DNA of 42,672 nt from Rikenella microfusus (GCA_020722565.1 DYKO01000010.1:1-42672); one strand, 5' to 3'. Shown: positions 34,401 through 42,281, numbered from the stretch's first letter. The notes: generated by a model not told the origin, from the sequence alone. Numbers and translations: made by a program.

Positions 34401-34798
34401 AATAGGGCATCGGGGTATGTAACAATTATAAAATTTTTTAGAAGTTGATTATTTAAAGTTGCTATCAGATTTAGTACATCGGTTCGTTGTATCAGCGCAT
34501 CGGGCAGTATTTGATTATATTGAATTGAGCGTTTATAGGACGAAGGGAAGAAATATACCCCGTTATCCCCCATTAACGATACAATATCAGTAAAGGTATA
34601 AGCCGCCTCCTCTTTATTGTTCATCACAATAAGAAGGGGTGTAGAGTTTTCTTTGGAAAAGGCAGCTATAGCAAATGCCAGTGAGGAACCCGAAAGCCCC
34701 TTGACAAAAACTGATTTACCATCAATCTGAAGTTTTTTGGCAAACCCGTTTAGCTTACTATTAAGAAATTCTTTTACCTCCAACAATTTTTTTGGCAA
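31463..34798 (-). CDS. mfd: Transcription-repair coupling factor Mfd
   Basis: A 1111-aa Mfd that removes RNA polymerase stalled at DNA damage and recruits UvrA. The N-terminal UvrB-like part, the RNA polymerase-interacting CarD-like region (GDYVVHIDHGIGVFSGL, about 430-446), the SF2 translocase with Walker A GDVGFGKTEVA (about 575) and DEEQ (about 675, VDEEQKFG), and the TRCF C-terminal domain (about 980-1080) are all present. No ATG exists between the upstream stop (34814-34816) and residue 59, so the start must be a TTG at 34798, 34786 or 34783. A TATATTTG overlapping the first TTG would favour the later ones. Confidence 0.93.
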   Translation of the reverse strand: MPKKLLEVKEFLNSKLNGFAKKLQIDGKSVFVKGLSGSSLAFAIAAFSKENSTPLLIVMNNKEEAAYTFTDIVSLMGDNGVYFFPSSYKRSIQYNQILPDALIQRTDVLNLIATLNNQLLKNFIIVTYPDALFEKIPQKTILEKNRLFVKKGDKLNPEFMVEVLQEYGFERTDFVYEPGQYSIRGSIVDVFSFSSSMPYRIDFFSDEVDTIRTFNVEDQLSRELLESVSIIPNVQDKQQAEGVMLTSALPENVTFWVMNPELVLEQINQLNEFAVSCEFISNTGIASGKELFSSFENRRVIYFGLKPLLPTQQVIEFNTTPQPSFSKNFDLLAKEINQKNLSGYSTFIISDNPAQLERLRNILLNLKPDLTFQLIDGSISEGFVDHTLKICLYTDHQIFDRYHKYRLKHEFSRRDAMTIQELINLQPGDYVVHIDHGIGVFSGLVKTEVNGRRQEAIRLIYQDNDSLLVSIHNLHKISKYRGKDAEPPKINKLGSDAWQRLKKRTKGKIKDIAKELIALYAKRKAQKGFAFSSDTYLQQELEASFIYEDTPDQTKATQAVKQDMEAPQPMDRLVCGDVGFGKTEVAIRAAFKAVTEGKQVAVLVPTTILTLQHYRTFSSRLKGFPCNMEFISRMKTAVQQSDIRKRLSEGKIDILIGTHAILKEAQHFKDLGLLIVDEEQKFGVSAKEKIRQFKLNVDTLTLTATPIPRTLQFSLMGARDLSIINTPPPNRYPIQTELHAFNTAIIKDAIEYEVSRGGQVFIVHNRVQNIAEVQNMLHKLSPKIRTAIAHGQMESSKLEQIMLDFINGEYDVLISTAIIESGLDIPNANTIIINNAHMFGLSDLHQLRGRVGRSNKKAFCYLLAPPLDTLTNDARRRLKAIEEFSDLGSGFSIAMQDLDIRGAGNLLGAEQSGFISEIGFETYQKILDEAIEELKETEFRELFIPKNSDAKSDKWEPGKIECQVETDLELLIPDSYVSNTAERIRLYRELDTLKTQQELEKFRQELQDRFGSIPWQVTELMRIVNLRWIAVELGIEKIILKGTNMHVYFITNQLSPFYRTSTFEKIINYILQHPKLFTMKEVKEKLMLSVKNIDAVEKAIAILQQMRDSIN

Positions 34799-34803
34799 AT
34801 ATA
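34796..34803 (-). promoter_or_regulatory. -7-like element overlapping the mfd start
   Basis: Minus-strand TATATTTG (34796-34803) matches TAnnTTTG and includes the first possible TTG start of mfd. If used, the transcript would begin near 34789 and only the TTGs at 34786 or 34783 could initiate, almost without a leader. No TTG is present at the expected -33 spacing. Confidence 0.35.
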
Positions 34804-34872
34804 CTCTGTTGTATTAATAATTACTATTTCTTGGTTAAACTTAACAACCGGGAAATTAAAAGATAAATTATT

Positions 34873-34902
34873 TTGATATTTATAATTTTTTAATTACTTT
34901 TG
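34873..34902 (+). promoter_or_regulatory. Promoter of the 55-aa lipoprotein gene
   Basis: TTG (34873-34875), 19 bp, TACTTTTG (34895-34902): a full Bacteroidota promoter match. The predicted start near 34909 gives a leader of about 23 nt. Confidence 0.72.
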
Positions 34903-34931
34903 TAGTGAACTAACTAACTAATTTTAATAAT

Positions 34932-35099
34932 ATGAAAAAGTTTTTATTTTTCGTAATGGTTGCCGGAATGCTATCAATGGTTGCTTGCAAATCTGCTCCC
35001 AAGCAAGAAGAACAGCAGCAACAAGAACCTGTTCAGCAAGAACAAGTTGATACTACTGCTACTGTTGAAACAGCAGTTGATTCAACTGTTGCACAATAA
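34932..35099 (+). CDS. Small 55-aa lipoprotein, Gln/Glu-rich
   Basis: The reading frame starts at ATG 34932 and encodes 55 residues: a signal peptide MKKFLFFVMVAGMLSMVAC with lipobox SMVAC (Cys19), then a short mature tail of Lys/Pro/Gln/Glu (QEEQQQQEPVQQEQ) and Thr/Val/Ala. The mature peptide of 37 residues is unlikely to fold and probably extends from the membrane. Support for a real gene is strong: full promoter at 34873-34902, start codon after a normal leader, and a perfect 12-bp terminator 21 bp after the stop. It may act like a small abundant Lpp-type lipoprotein, but it has no heptad repeat. I recognise no family. Confidence 0.8.
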   Translation: MKKFLFFVMVAGMLSMVACKSAPKQEEQQQQEPVQQEQVDTTATVETAVDSTVAQ

Positions 35100-35120
35100 T
35101 TTAACATTCCGCAAAAAAAC

Positions 35121-35148
35121 AAAAAACATCCGATTACGGATGTTTTTT
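35121..35148. terminator. Bidirectional terminator between small lipoprotein and aspS
   Basis: A perfect 12-bp stem AAAAAACATCCG / CGGATGTTTTTT with loop ATTA, T-rich on both strands. It serves the lipoprotein gene on the plus strand and aspS on the minus strand. Confidence 0.92.
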
Positions 35149-35174
35149 GTTTTTTGCTGGATGGCTTTTTATTC

Positions 35175-36929
35175 CTACTCTTTACGTCTTATCTCAATTG
35201 AAAGTTCATTGAGTTGCTGCTGGCTAATGTACGATGGGGAATCAATCATCACATCACGACCTGCATTATTTTTGGGAAAAGCTATGTAATCGCGAATTGA
35301 ATCGCTCCCGCCAAAAAGGGCGCAAAGCCTGTCAAAACCAAAGGCTATCCCTCCATGCGGAGGTGCTCCATATCTAAATGCATTGAGTAGGAAGCCAAAC
35401 TGCTTTTCGGCTTCTTCCTTAGTAAAACCAAGCGCATCAAACATGGTTTGCTGAAGCTCCCTATCGAATATTCGTATTGATCCTCCTCCAATTTCAACCC
35501 CGTTGATTACTAAATCATAGGCATTTGCTCTGATGCTGGCCGGATCAGTTTTGAATAAATGAATGTCCTCTGGATGGGGTGAGGTAAAAGGGTGATGCAT
35601 GGCAAAAAAACGTTGCGCTTCATCGTCCCACTCTAGTAGGGGAAAATCTACGACCCAAAGGGGCACAAAAACATCCTTTGTGCGCAACCCCAAACGATTA
35701 CCCATTTCAAGCCTTAATTCAGAAAGGGCTGAAAGAGTTTTATTTTTAGCACCGGCTAAAATAAGTATTAAATCGCCGAGCTTTGCGCCCATTTTATTGG
35801 CCACGGACATTAAATCTTCTGATGTATAGAACTTATCAATGGTTGATTTAACTGTACCATCGGCATTGTATCTTATGTAAACCAAACCACTAGCGCCAAC
35901 CTGAGGACGCTTAACAAACTCGGTTAACTCATCCATCTGTTTTCTGGTGTATTCAGCGCACCCCTGAACACAAATGCCTCCAATGTACTCAGCATTATCA
36001 AACACGCCAAAGCCTTTGCCTTTAAGCATTCCCCCCAACTCTATGAATTCCATACCAAACCTAAGGTCAGGTTTATCTGAACCAAATCGTTCCATGGCTT
36101 CGGAATAGGACATACGAGGGAACGGCTCGGTAAAATTTATCCCCTTAACTTGCAAAAAAAGGTGCTTGATTAATCCCTCAAAAGTGTTCAATACATCTTC
36201 GCGCTCAACAAAAGACATTTCGCAGTCTATCTGTGTAAACTCGGGTTGCCTGTCGGCACGTAGATCCTCATCACGAAAACACTTTACTATTTGGAAGTAC
36301 CTATCAAAACCTGCCACCATTAAAAGTTGCTTAAATGTTTGCGGCGATTGGGGTAAAGCATAGAACTCGCCCGGGTGCATACGCGATGGTACTACAAAAT
36401 CGCGCGCTCCCTCTGGTGTCGATTTAATGAGAAAAGGTGTTTCGACCTCAATGAAGTTTTGGTGATCTAAATACTTACGAACCTCTTGGGCCATGCGATG
36501 CCTTAAAAGCAAGGCATTTTTTACAGTATTGCGTCGCAAATCGAGGTAACGGTAGCGCATTCGAAGCTCATCGCCCCCATCAGTGTCATCCTCAATGGTA
36601 AAAGGCGGTATCTCGCTGATGTTAAGCATGTTAATAACATCTGCCTTTACTTCAATGTCTCCCGTAGCCAGTTTGGAATTTTTACTGGCCCTCTCAATTA
36701 CTATTCCCTTAACCTGAACCACAAATTCACGACCAAGTCGATCAGCTATATCTTTCACTGCACTTGAGCTGCTTTCGTCAATAACTATTTGGGTTACTCC
36801 ATACCTATCACGTAAATCGATAAAGGTCATGGCTCCAAGGTTTCTAATCCGCTGAACCCATCCACTCAGCATCACCTGCTGACCAATATGGGAAATTCTA
36901 AGTTCTCCACAAGTATGTGTTCTGTACAT
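35175..36929 (-). CDS. aspS: Aspartyl-tRNA synthetase
   Basis: A 584-aa bacterial-type class II AspRS. It has the anticodon-binding OB fold (about 1-105, [22 protein letters not shown]), motif 2 ([18 protein letters not shown], about 208-225), the bacterial GAD insertion (about 280-420) and motif 3 ([21 protein letters not shown], about 540-560). ATG 36929 ([10 protein letters not shown]) matches the usual family start; an ATG 12 bp upstream (36941, MFTT) is the alternative. The enzyme may be discriminating or non-discriminating, depending on whether a separate AsnRS exists, which cannot be judged here. Confidence 0.96.
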   Translation of the reverse strand: MYRTHTCGELRISHIGQQVMLSGWVQRIRNLGAMTFIDLRDRYGVTQIVIDESSSSAVKDIADRLGREFVVQVKGIVIERASKNSKLATGDIEVKADVINMLNISEIPPFTIEDDTDGGDELRMRYRYLDLRRNTVKNALLLRHRMAQEVRKYLDHQNFIEVETPFLIKSTPEGARDFVVPSRMHPGEFYALPQSPQTFKQLLMVAGFDRYFQIVKCFRDEDLRADRQPEFTQIDCEMSFVEREDVLNTFEGLIKHLFLQVKGINFTEPFPRMSYSEAMERFGSDKPDLRFGMEFIELGGMLKGKGFGVFDNAEYIGGICVQGCAEYTRKQMDELTEFVKRPQVGASGLVYIRYNADGTVKSTIDKFYTSEDLMSVANKMGAKLGDLILILAGAKNKTLSALSELRLEMGNRLGLRTKDVFVPLWVVDFPLLEWDDEAQRFFAMHHPFTSPHPEDIHLFKTDPASIRANAYDLVINGVEIGGGSIRIFDRELQQTMFDALGFTKEEAEKQFGFLLNAFRYGAPPHGGIAFGFDRLCALFGGSDSIRDYIAFPKNNAGRDVMIDSPSYISQQQLNELSIEIRRKE

Positions 36930-36993
36930 AGTAGTAAACATTTTTCAGGTTGCGAATGTAAAAATAAAAAATGATGCTTTAATCATATTTTGA

Positions 36994-37001
36994 TATCTTT
37001 G
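36994..37001 (+). promoter_or_regulatory. -7 element of the tadA promoter
   Basis: TATCTTTG is a consensus -7 element 13 bp before ATG 37015. No TTG is found at the expected distance upstream. Confidence 0.5.
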
Positions 37002-37014
37002 GCGAAAATCGAAC

Positions 37015-37458
37015 ATGAATAGAGAAAACTACACTAAACGCTTCATGTTTGAGGCACTTAAAGAAGCCCAAAAAGCGTTTGACAAGGATGAAGTACCCAT
37101 AGGTGCTGTGGTGGTATGCAACGGTCAAATAATTTCTAGGGCACATAACCTAACCGAAACGCTCACCGATCCCACAGCCCATGCCGAAATGCAAGCTATT
37201 ACTGCTGCATCAAATTATTTTGGGGGTAAATACCTGAATCAATGTACTCTTTTTGTAACAGTTGAACCCTGCCCTATGTGTGCTGGTGCCATGTATTGGG
37301 CTCAACTGGGTAAACTGGTTTACGGTACTCCAGATCCCAAAAGAGGTTTTACGGTAGTATCGACAAAAATACTTCACCCCAAAACCGAAGTTGAAAACGG
37401 CATTTTAGCAGAGGATTGCAGCAAAATTATAACATCATTCTTTCAAAAGAAGAGATAA
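37015..37458 (+). CDS. tadA: tRNA-specific adenosine deaminase TadA-like
   Basis: A 147-aa zinc deaminase of the CDA superfamily with HAE (H56-E58, in TAHAEMQAI) and PCPMC (85-89, in VEPCPMCAGAMYWA), the ligands and catalytic glutamate. TadA converts A34 to inosine in tRNA-Arg(ACG). Length and the N-terminal helix (YTKRFMFEALKEAQKAFDKDEVPIGAVVV) fit TadA, but some Bacteroidota paralogues deaminate guanine or cytosine, so substrate is inferred. It is followed closely by the promoter of the TPR gene. Confidence 0.9.
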   Translation: MNRENYTKRFMFEALKEAQKAFDKDEVPIGAVVVCNGQIISRAHNLTETLTDPTAHAEMQAITAASNYFGGKYLNQCTLFVTVEPCPMCAGAMYWAQLGKLVYGTPDPKRGFTVVSTKILHPKTEVENGILAEDCSKIITSFFQKKR

Positions 37459-37475
37459 TTTTTTTGGCTTAATTT

Positions 37476-37504
37476 TTGTTTTTAAATATGATATGATATT
37501 TTTG
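37476..37504 (+). promoter_or_regulatory. Promoter of the periplasmic TPR gene
   Basis: TTG (37476-37478), 18 bp, TATTTTTG (37497-37504). The predicted start near 37511 lies before ATG 37541 and after the alternative in-frame start at 37493, so it settles the start choice. Confidence 0.65.
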
Positions 37505-37540
37505 GGGAAACTAAATAACCATAATAAAACCATAAGCATT

Positions 37541-38512
37541 ATGAGAGGGAAATTTTTTAAACTATTATTGGTATCAGGGATTGTATCATTATCGGGATTC
37601 ACTGCTTTTAGCCAAACTGTTAACGATGCCATTCAGGCATTTAACAATGCGGCAACCACATATAAGCAGGATCCTGAGGGCGCACTAAAAAGTGCATTGC
37701 AGGCGCTAGAAATAGCAGAACAAATTGGTGAAGAAGCCATTGAATCCAAAATCAATGCACAGAACCTGATTCCTACTATTTACTTTGAACTAGCCATGGC
37801 AAAGTATAAAGCCAACAATCTTCAGGCTACCCTCAACAATTTAGAAAAAGCCGAGCAAACTGCGGTTAAATACGACGTTGGTACAATAAAAACCCGCGTT
37901 GAAAAGACCCTCCCAAAACTTTATAACGTAATGGGAAACAATAAGTTTAAGGAAAATAAATTCGAAGAAGCTCTTTCCAACTTCGAAAAGGCAATTAATC
38001 TCAACCCATCGTTCGCTGATTCGTATTTAGGTGCAGCTCTTTCCGCTGAAAAACTTGGGAATGAAGCAAAAATGGTTGAGTATCTTGATAAGATGATTGA
38101 GATAGGAACCAAGAATAACGATGCAGCTAACGTTAAAAAAGCTAAAACAAAAGGGAAAGCATATTTCCTCAAAAAAGCCGATGCTGCTCGTAATGCCAAC
38201 AAATTAAATGATGTAGTTACTTACTTGGATGCAGCCCTTAAATATGATGGCGATGACTACGAAATCTACCGACTTATGACCATAAATTACAGCAAACTAG
38301 AACGGTGGAACGATGCCATTACCTATGGTAATAAAGCGCTGGAACTTGTAAAGGGTACTGCAGAAGAAAAGGCTGAGATCTACTTCCTTATTGCTACCGC
38401 CTACCACAAGCAAAATAACATTAAAGAGGCTTGCAATGCATACAAAAATGCAGCTTTTGGTAATTTCAAACCCAATGCTGATTATCAGATTCAACAGTTA
38501 AAATGTCAGTAA
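37541..38512 (+). CDS. Exported TPR-repeat protein
   Basis: A 323-aa protein with a signal peptide (LLLVSGIVSLSGFTAFSQ) and several tetratricopeptide repeats. The clearest are NNKFKENKFEEALSNFEKAI, DSYLGAALSAEKLGNEAKMV and the C-terminal AEIYFLIATAYHKQNNIKEACNAY. Probably a periplasmic or outer-membrane scaffold; no enzyme motif is seen. The reading frame is open from 37493 but the extra 16 residues lie before the promoter, so ATG 37541 is used. It ends 22 bp before a perfect palindromic terminator. Confidence 0.88.
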   Translation: MRGKFFKLLLVSGIVSLSGFTAFSQTVNDAIQAFNNAATTYKQDPEGALKSALQALEIAEQIGEEAIESKINAQNLIPTIYFELAMAKYKANNLQATLNNLEKAEQTAVKYDVGTIKTRVEKTLPKLYNVMGNNKFKENKFEEALSNFEKAINLNPSFADSYLGAALSAEKLGNEAKMVEYLDKMIEIGTKNNDAANVKKAKTKGKAYFLKKADAARNANKLNDVVTYLDAALKYDGDDYEIYRLMTINYSKLERWNDAITYGNKALELVKGTAEEKAEIYFLIATAYHKQNNIKEACNAYKNAAFGNFKPNADYQIQQLKCQ

Positions 38513-38534
38513 GACAACTTTTTACTATCTTTGA

Positions 38535-38558
38535 GGGCTGCAGCTGCAGCCCTTTTTT
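38535..38558 (+). terminator. Palindromic terminator after the TPR gene
   Basis: An 18-bp perfect palindrome of GGGCTGCAG and its complement (38535-38552) is followed by six T residues. It shows that the HAD gene does not start at the in-frame codon at 38503. Confidence 0.85.
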
Positions 38559-38583
38559 ATTGGTCAAAACACAATTAAAAAGA

Positions 38584-39426
38584 ATGCCGAAAAATAAATT
38601 TCAAATAGTGTTTTCCGATGTTGATGGAACATTGCTCAACAAAAATAGGGAATTATCTTCAAATACTATTCAACAAATCCGACGACTTACCGATAAAAAC
38701 ATACACTTTGTTATGGTTTCTGCAAGGATGCCAGCCGGAATGCAGCATCTTTATCGGGAGATACCATTAAATGGCCCAGCAATCTGTTATAATGGGGCAC
38801 TTATCCTAAAAGAAATTGAAAAGGGAGCAACAAACGATAATATTTTGCAATCTATAGGAATCGATTATGAAGTGGCATCAAAAATTTATATGGATTGCCT
38901 TAAAAACAATCTTCACTTTAGTATTTATAGCCTAACCAACTGGTATGCCAACAAGAATGATGAATGGAGGCTACGCGAAGAAAACAATACCCGGGTACAA
39001 GCAACTATCTGTAACAATCCCCTTTCAACCCTTATTGAAATGGGGAAAAAACAGCTGCCCGTACATAAAGTAATGGTAATGGGCGAAAGCATTTTAATTG
39101 ATGCTTTATTTAACAAGATTAGTGCATACTTCTCCCATAAAGTTAATGCCTACCGTTCCAAGGATACCTATATCGAGGTTACTCCAGCATCCGTAAACAA
39201 AGCCACAGGTTGCCTCACCCTTTTGAATTACCTAAATCTTTCACCTGCACAGGCTATTGCCTTTGGCGATAACCACAACGATACCGAAATGCTTAAAATG
39301 GTTGGGCTTGGTGTGGCTATGTCCAATGCGCCTAATGAACTTAAAGCCATAGCCAAAATTATTGCCCCGCTCAATATCGAAGATGGCGTTGCTAAAATTA
39401 TAGAACAGGTAATTTTACCAAAATGA
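38584..39426 (+). CDS. Cof-type HAD phosphatase
   Basis: A 280-aa HAD-superfamily IIB hydrolase (Cof/YidA group), which dephosphorylates sugar phosphates, nucleotides or flavin precursors. Motif I is FSDVDGTLLN (10-19, nucleophile D12), motif II is VMVSAR near 47, and motif IV is AFGDNHNDTEML near 228-239. The longer frame from 38503 would start inside the upstream gene and pass through the terminator, so ATG 38584 is chosen. The stop overlaps the start of the U32 gene (ATGA), indicating coupled translation. Confidence 0.9.
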   Translation: MPKNKFQIVFSDVDGTLLNKNRELSSNTIQQIRRLTDKNIHFVMVSARMPAGMQHLYREIPLNGPAICYNGALILKEIEKGATNDNILQSIGIDYEVASKIYMDCLKNNLHFSIYSLTNWYANKNDEWRLREENNTRVQATICNNPLSTLIEMGKKQLPVHKVMVMGESILIDALFNKISAYFSHKVNAYRSKDTYIEVTPASVNKATGCLTLLNYLNLSPAQAIAFGDNHNDTEMLKMVGLGVAMSNAPNELKAIAKIIAPLNIEDGVAKIIEQVILPK

Positions 39427-41243
39427 CTGCCTTGGAACTACTTGCCCCTGCAAAGGATTTGGAAACGGGTATTTCGGCAATTACTCATGGTGCCGATGCT
39501 GTATATATTGCAGCAGAAAAATTTGGGGCGAGAGAAAAAGCAGGAAACCCTCTAACCGATATCGAGCAGCTATGTCGGTTTGCACACGGTTTTCATGCTA
39601 GGGTTTACGTTACTGTAAACACCATCATTTTTGATAACGAACTGGAAGAGGTAAAAAATCTGATTCATAATCTTTATGAAATTGGAGCAGATGCCGTTAT
39701 CATACAGGACTATGCTATACTTAATATGGACATTCCCCCCATAGCCCTACACGCTAGTACCCAAATGCACAACATCAGTCCTGAACAGGTTCGTTTTCTT
39801 GAAAGCGCTGGAATCAACCGAGTGGTACTTCCACGTGAACTTACCCTAGAAGAAATAAAAGAGTTTCGCCGTAACACCAATGCTGAATTGGAATTCTTCA
39901 TCCATGGAGCGCTTTGCGTATCGTATAGCGGCCAATGCTATATGAGCGAGGCAACATTGGGACGCAGCGCAAACCGCGGCGCTTGCGCGCAGCCATGCCG
40001 CCATTCATACTCCCTGATAGATGAACACGGCAACGCCTTGGTATTAGAAAGATATCTTCTTTCACTTAGAGATCTCAATTTAAGTAACCATATTGTCGAT
40101 TTAATTAATGCAGGGATTACCTCTTTTAAAATTGAGGGAAGACTTAAAGACATAACCTACGTAAAAAACGTAACCGCCTACTACAACCAGTTGCTCAATA
40201 GCGCTATTTCTCAACTGAAAGATTACAAGAGAGCCTCATCGGGTACATGCCGCTACAGCTTTACCCCTGATCCGGAACGAACATTTAACCGCGGCTTTTC
40301 AAACCATTTTATTCAGGGAAGAACCCAAAATCAGGCATCGCTGTTTTCCCCAAAATCGATTGGGAAAAAAATTGGTGAAGTAAAAGGCATTACAAAAAAA
40401 TTTATAACTATCAGCAGCAATGATACCATAAGTAATGGCGATGGTTTATGCTACTTCAACCTCATGGGAGATTTGGTCGGCTTTAGGGTTAACAAGGTAG
40501 AGGGGAAGAAAGTTTTTCCATTACAGGTACCATCGGATATCCAGGTGGGATACACCATTTACCGTAACGAAGATGCACAGTTTGAAAAAATACTAAAAGG
40601 CAAAAGTGCCGAAAGAAAGATAACCTGCCGTATAGGTTTAACTTTTGAAGCAAAGAAAATTATTGCTCGAATAGAAGATGAAGACGGAATATGTGCAAGT
40701 ATTGAGAAATATCATAACTACGAACCGGCGAAAAAGTTAGATTATAAAAATCAACTTGAAAACCAATTTCTTAAAAGCGGAGATACCATATTCAAAATTG
40801 CTAATATCAAAATTTTTGAGTCATCACCAGTCCCATTCATTCCTGCTGCTGCAATAAACGGATTACGACGTGAACTTTTATCGCAGTTACATCAAAAAAG
40901 ACTTGAAAGTCATTACTTCTATCGTTGGGGAAAAAATAACAAAGCATTGCAGTTCCCACAAAAAAACATAACCTACAAGGGAAATGTAGCCAATAGATTG
41001 AGTAGGGAATTTTTATTGCAACACGGAGCAATAACCATAGAAAACGCCTTTGAAGTAAAGCCCCAAAAAACAAATGCTGAACTAATGGTAACCCGATACT
41101 GCATAAAGTTCGAATTGGGAATATGCCCCAATAAACAAGGTGGCAAACCAACAGGGAAACTATTCTTGAAGAGAGGCAAAATGATTTTCCCTCTTATATT
41201 TGATTGCTCAAGTTGTCAAATGAAAGTAATGCAACCCAAGTAA
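39423..41243 (+). CDS. U32-family protein (RlhA/TrhP-like RNA hydroxylase)
   Basis: A 606-aa protein of peptidase family U32. The signature EFFIHGALCVSYSGQCYMSE and RGACAQPCRHSY (about 158-195) supplies cysteines for an Fe-S cluster. The C-terminal part is a DUF3656-like extension with a second Cys cluster (RYCIKFELGICPNKQ and DCSSCQMK). In E. coli, U32 members RlhA and TrhP hydroxylate 23S rRNA C2501 and tRNA U34, using prephenate, rather than cutting proteins. Which RNA this one acts on is not known. It is translationally coupled to the HAD gene and 13 bp before an RlmI-like methyltransferase. Confidence 0.9.
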   Translation: MTALELLAPAKDLETGISAITHGADAVYIAAEKFGAREKAGNPLTDIEQLCRFAHGFHARVYVTVNTIIFDNELEEVKNLIHNLYEIGADAVIIQDYAILNMDIPPIALHASTQMHNISPEQVRFLESAGINRVVLPRELTLEEIKEFRRNTNAELEFFIHGALCVSYSGQCYMSEATLGRSANRGACAQPCRHSYSLIDEHGNALVLERYLLSLRDLNLSNHIVDLINAGITSFKIEGRLKDITYVKNVTAYYNQLLNSAISQLKDYKRASSGTCRYSFTPDPERTFNRGFSNHFIQGRTQNQASLFSPKSIGKKIGEVKGITKKFITISSNDTISNGDGLCYFNLMGDLVGFRVNKVEGKKVFPLQVPSDIQVGYTIYRNEDAQFEKILKGKSAERKITCRIGLTFEAKKIIARIEDEDGICASIEKYHNYEPAKKLDYKNQLENQFLKSGDTIFKIANIKIFESSPVPFIPAAAINGLRRELLSQLHQKRLESHYFYRWGKNNKALQFPQKNITYKGNVANRLSREFLLQHGAITIENAFEVKPQKTNAELMVTRYCIKFELGICPNKQGGKPTGKLFLKRGKMIFPLIFDCSSCQMKVMQPK

Positions 41244-41256
41244 AGCTAAATTAAGA

Positions 41257-42162
41257 ATGCAAAGCAATATGCCAATAAAATTAGAAACGCCTGAAAACTG
41301 GCCCGATTATGAACTTATTGATAGCGGCGGAGGAGAAAAACTCGAGCGTTTTGGGAATCAGGTACTTGCTCGCCCAGAGCCACAAGCAATTTGGGCAAAA
41401 TCATTGCCTCAAAGCAAATGGGAAGAAATGGCAACGGCATACTTTGTTAAACTAAAGGGTTCCCGGGAGGTTGATAACGAGTGGGGCGAATGGAAACTCA
41501 AAAAGGGTTGCAAGGAACAATGGGTTATTGGCTATAGCTACAAACAAATGCACCTGAAATTCAGATTAGGTCTTACATCTTTTAAACATGTGGGAATTTT
41601 CCCCGAACAAGTCACAAACTGGAACTTTATTTTTAATACCCTAAAAAGCTTTCCCAATAAAAACCCTAGGGTGCTCAACCTATTCGCCTACACAGGAGGC
41701 GCTTCATTAGCAGCAAAAAGTGCAGGAGCAGAGGTTACCCATGTGGACTCGGTTAAACAAACTGTGAGTTGGTCTAGAGAAAACATGGAGCTTTCCGGCC
41801 TCACCAATATTAGATGGATTGTTGATGATGCCACAAAGTTTGTTGCCCGTGAGGTTCGAAGGGGTGGCCGATATAACGGCATCATTCTCGACCCGCCAGC
41901 CTATGGCAGAGGCCCCAATGGCGAAAAATGGATACTGGAAAATAATCTCCTTCCCTTGCTCGAAAACTGTAAAAAAATATTAGAATCCAACAATGCTTTT
42001 ATCATTCTTAACCTATACTCAATGGGGTATTCCCCGCTAATTGCAGAAAGTATGGTAAAAAGTATTTTTGACGTAACCCATTATGAAATTGGAGAACTTT
42101 TTATCACCGATAAATATTCCAAAAGATTACCCCTGGGTGTTTTCGTCCGCTTCATAAAGTAA
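41257..42162 (+). CDS. SAM-dependent methyltransferase, RlmI/RlmK-like
   Basis: A 301-aa Rossmann-fold methyltransferase. SAM motif NLFAYTGGAS (141-150), an acidic SAM contact (HVDSVKQTV, about 162-170) and the catalytic LDPPAYGRGP (211-220) match the 23S rRNA methyltransferases RlmI/RlmK. It lacks the N-terminal PUA domain of RlmI, and instead begins with a short beta-rich region (about 15-115). Start at ATG 41257, or 41269 (MPIKLE). It probably shares a transcript with the HAD and U32 genes, which suggests rRNA or tRNA as substrate. No terminator is obvious after it. Confidence 0.88.
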   Translation: MQSNMPIKLETPENWPDYELIDSGGGEKLERFGNQVLARPEPQAIWAKSLPQSKWEEMATAYFVKLKGSREVDNEWGEWKLKKGCKEQWVIGYSYKQMHLKFRLGLTSFKHVGIFPEQVTNWNFIFNTLKSFPNKNPRVLNLFAYTGGASLAAKSAGAEVTHVDSVKQTVSWSRENMELSGLTNIRWIVDDATKFVAREVRRGGRYNGIILDPPAYGRGPNGEKWILENNLLPLLENCKKILESNNAFIILNLYSMGYSPLIAESMVKSIFDVTHYEIGELFITDKYSKRLPLGVFVRFIK

Positions 42163-42241
42163 TTCGCTGATAAAAAGCATAATCATGCCAAAAAACAAAA
42201 AAAACATATCTAAATTATGTTACTTTTGTATTGATATTTCG

Positions 42242-42249
42242 TATATTTG
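42242..42249 (+). promoter_or_regulatory. -7 element before the SiaC-like gene
   Basis: TATATTTG is a consensus -7 element 32 bp before ATG 42282. A second TACTTTTG lies at 42221-42228. Neither has a TTG at exactly 19-20 bp. Confidence 0.45.
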
Positions 42250-42281
42250 ATTGTAGTAATTTATAATAAACAAACAGCAGT

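Noticed and set aside
35121-35148. 12-bp perfect inverted repeat as the end of a mobile element
   Set aside because: A 4-nt loop and flanking T runs make it a terminator; no transposase or target duplication is near.
38503-38583. 27-residue extension of the HAD phosphatase
   Set aside because: It starts inside the TPR gene and crosses a palindromic terminator; HAD motif I is at the normal distance from ATG 38584.
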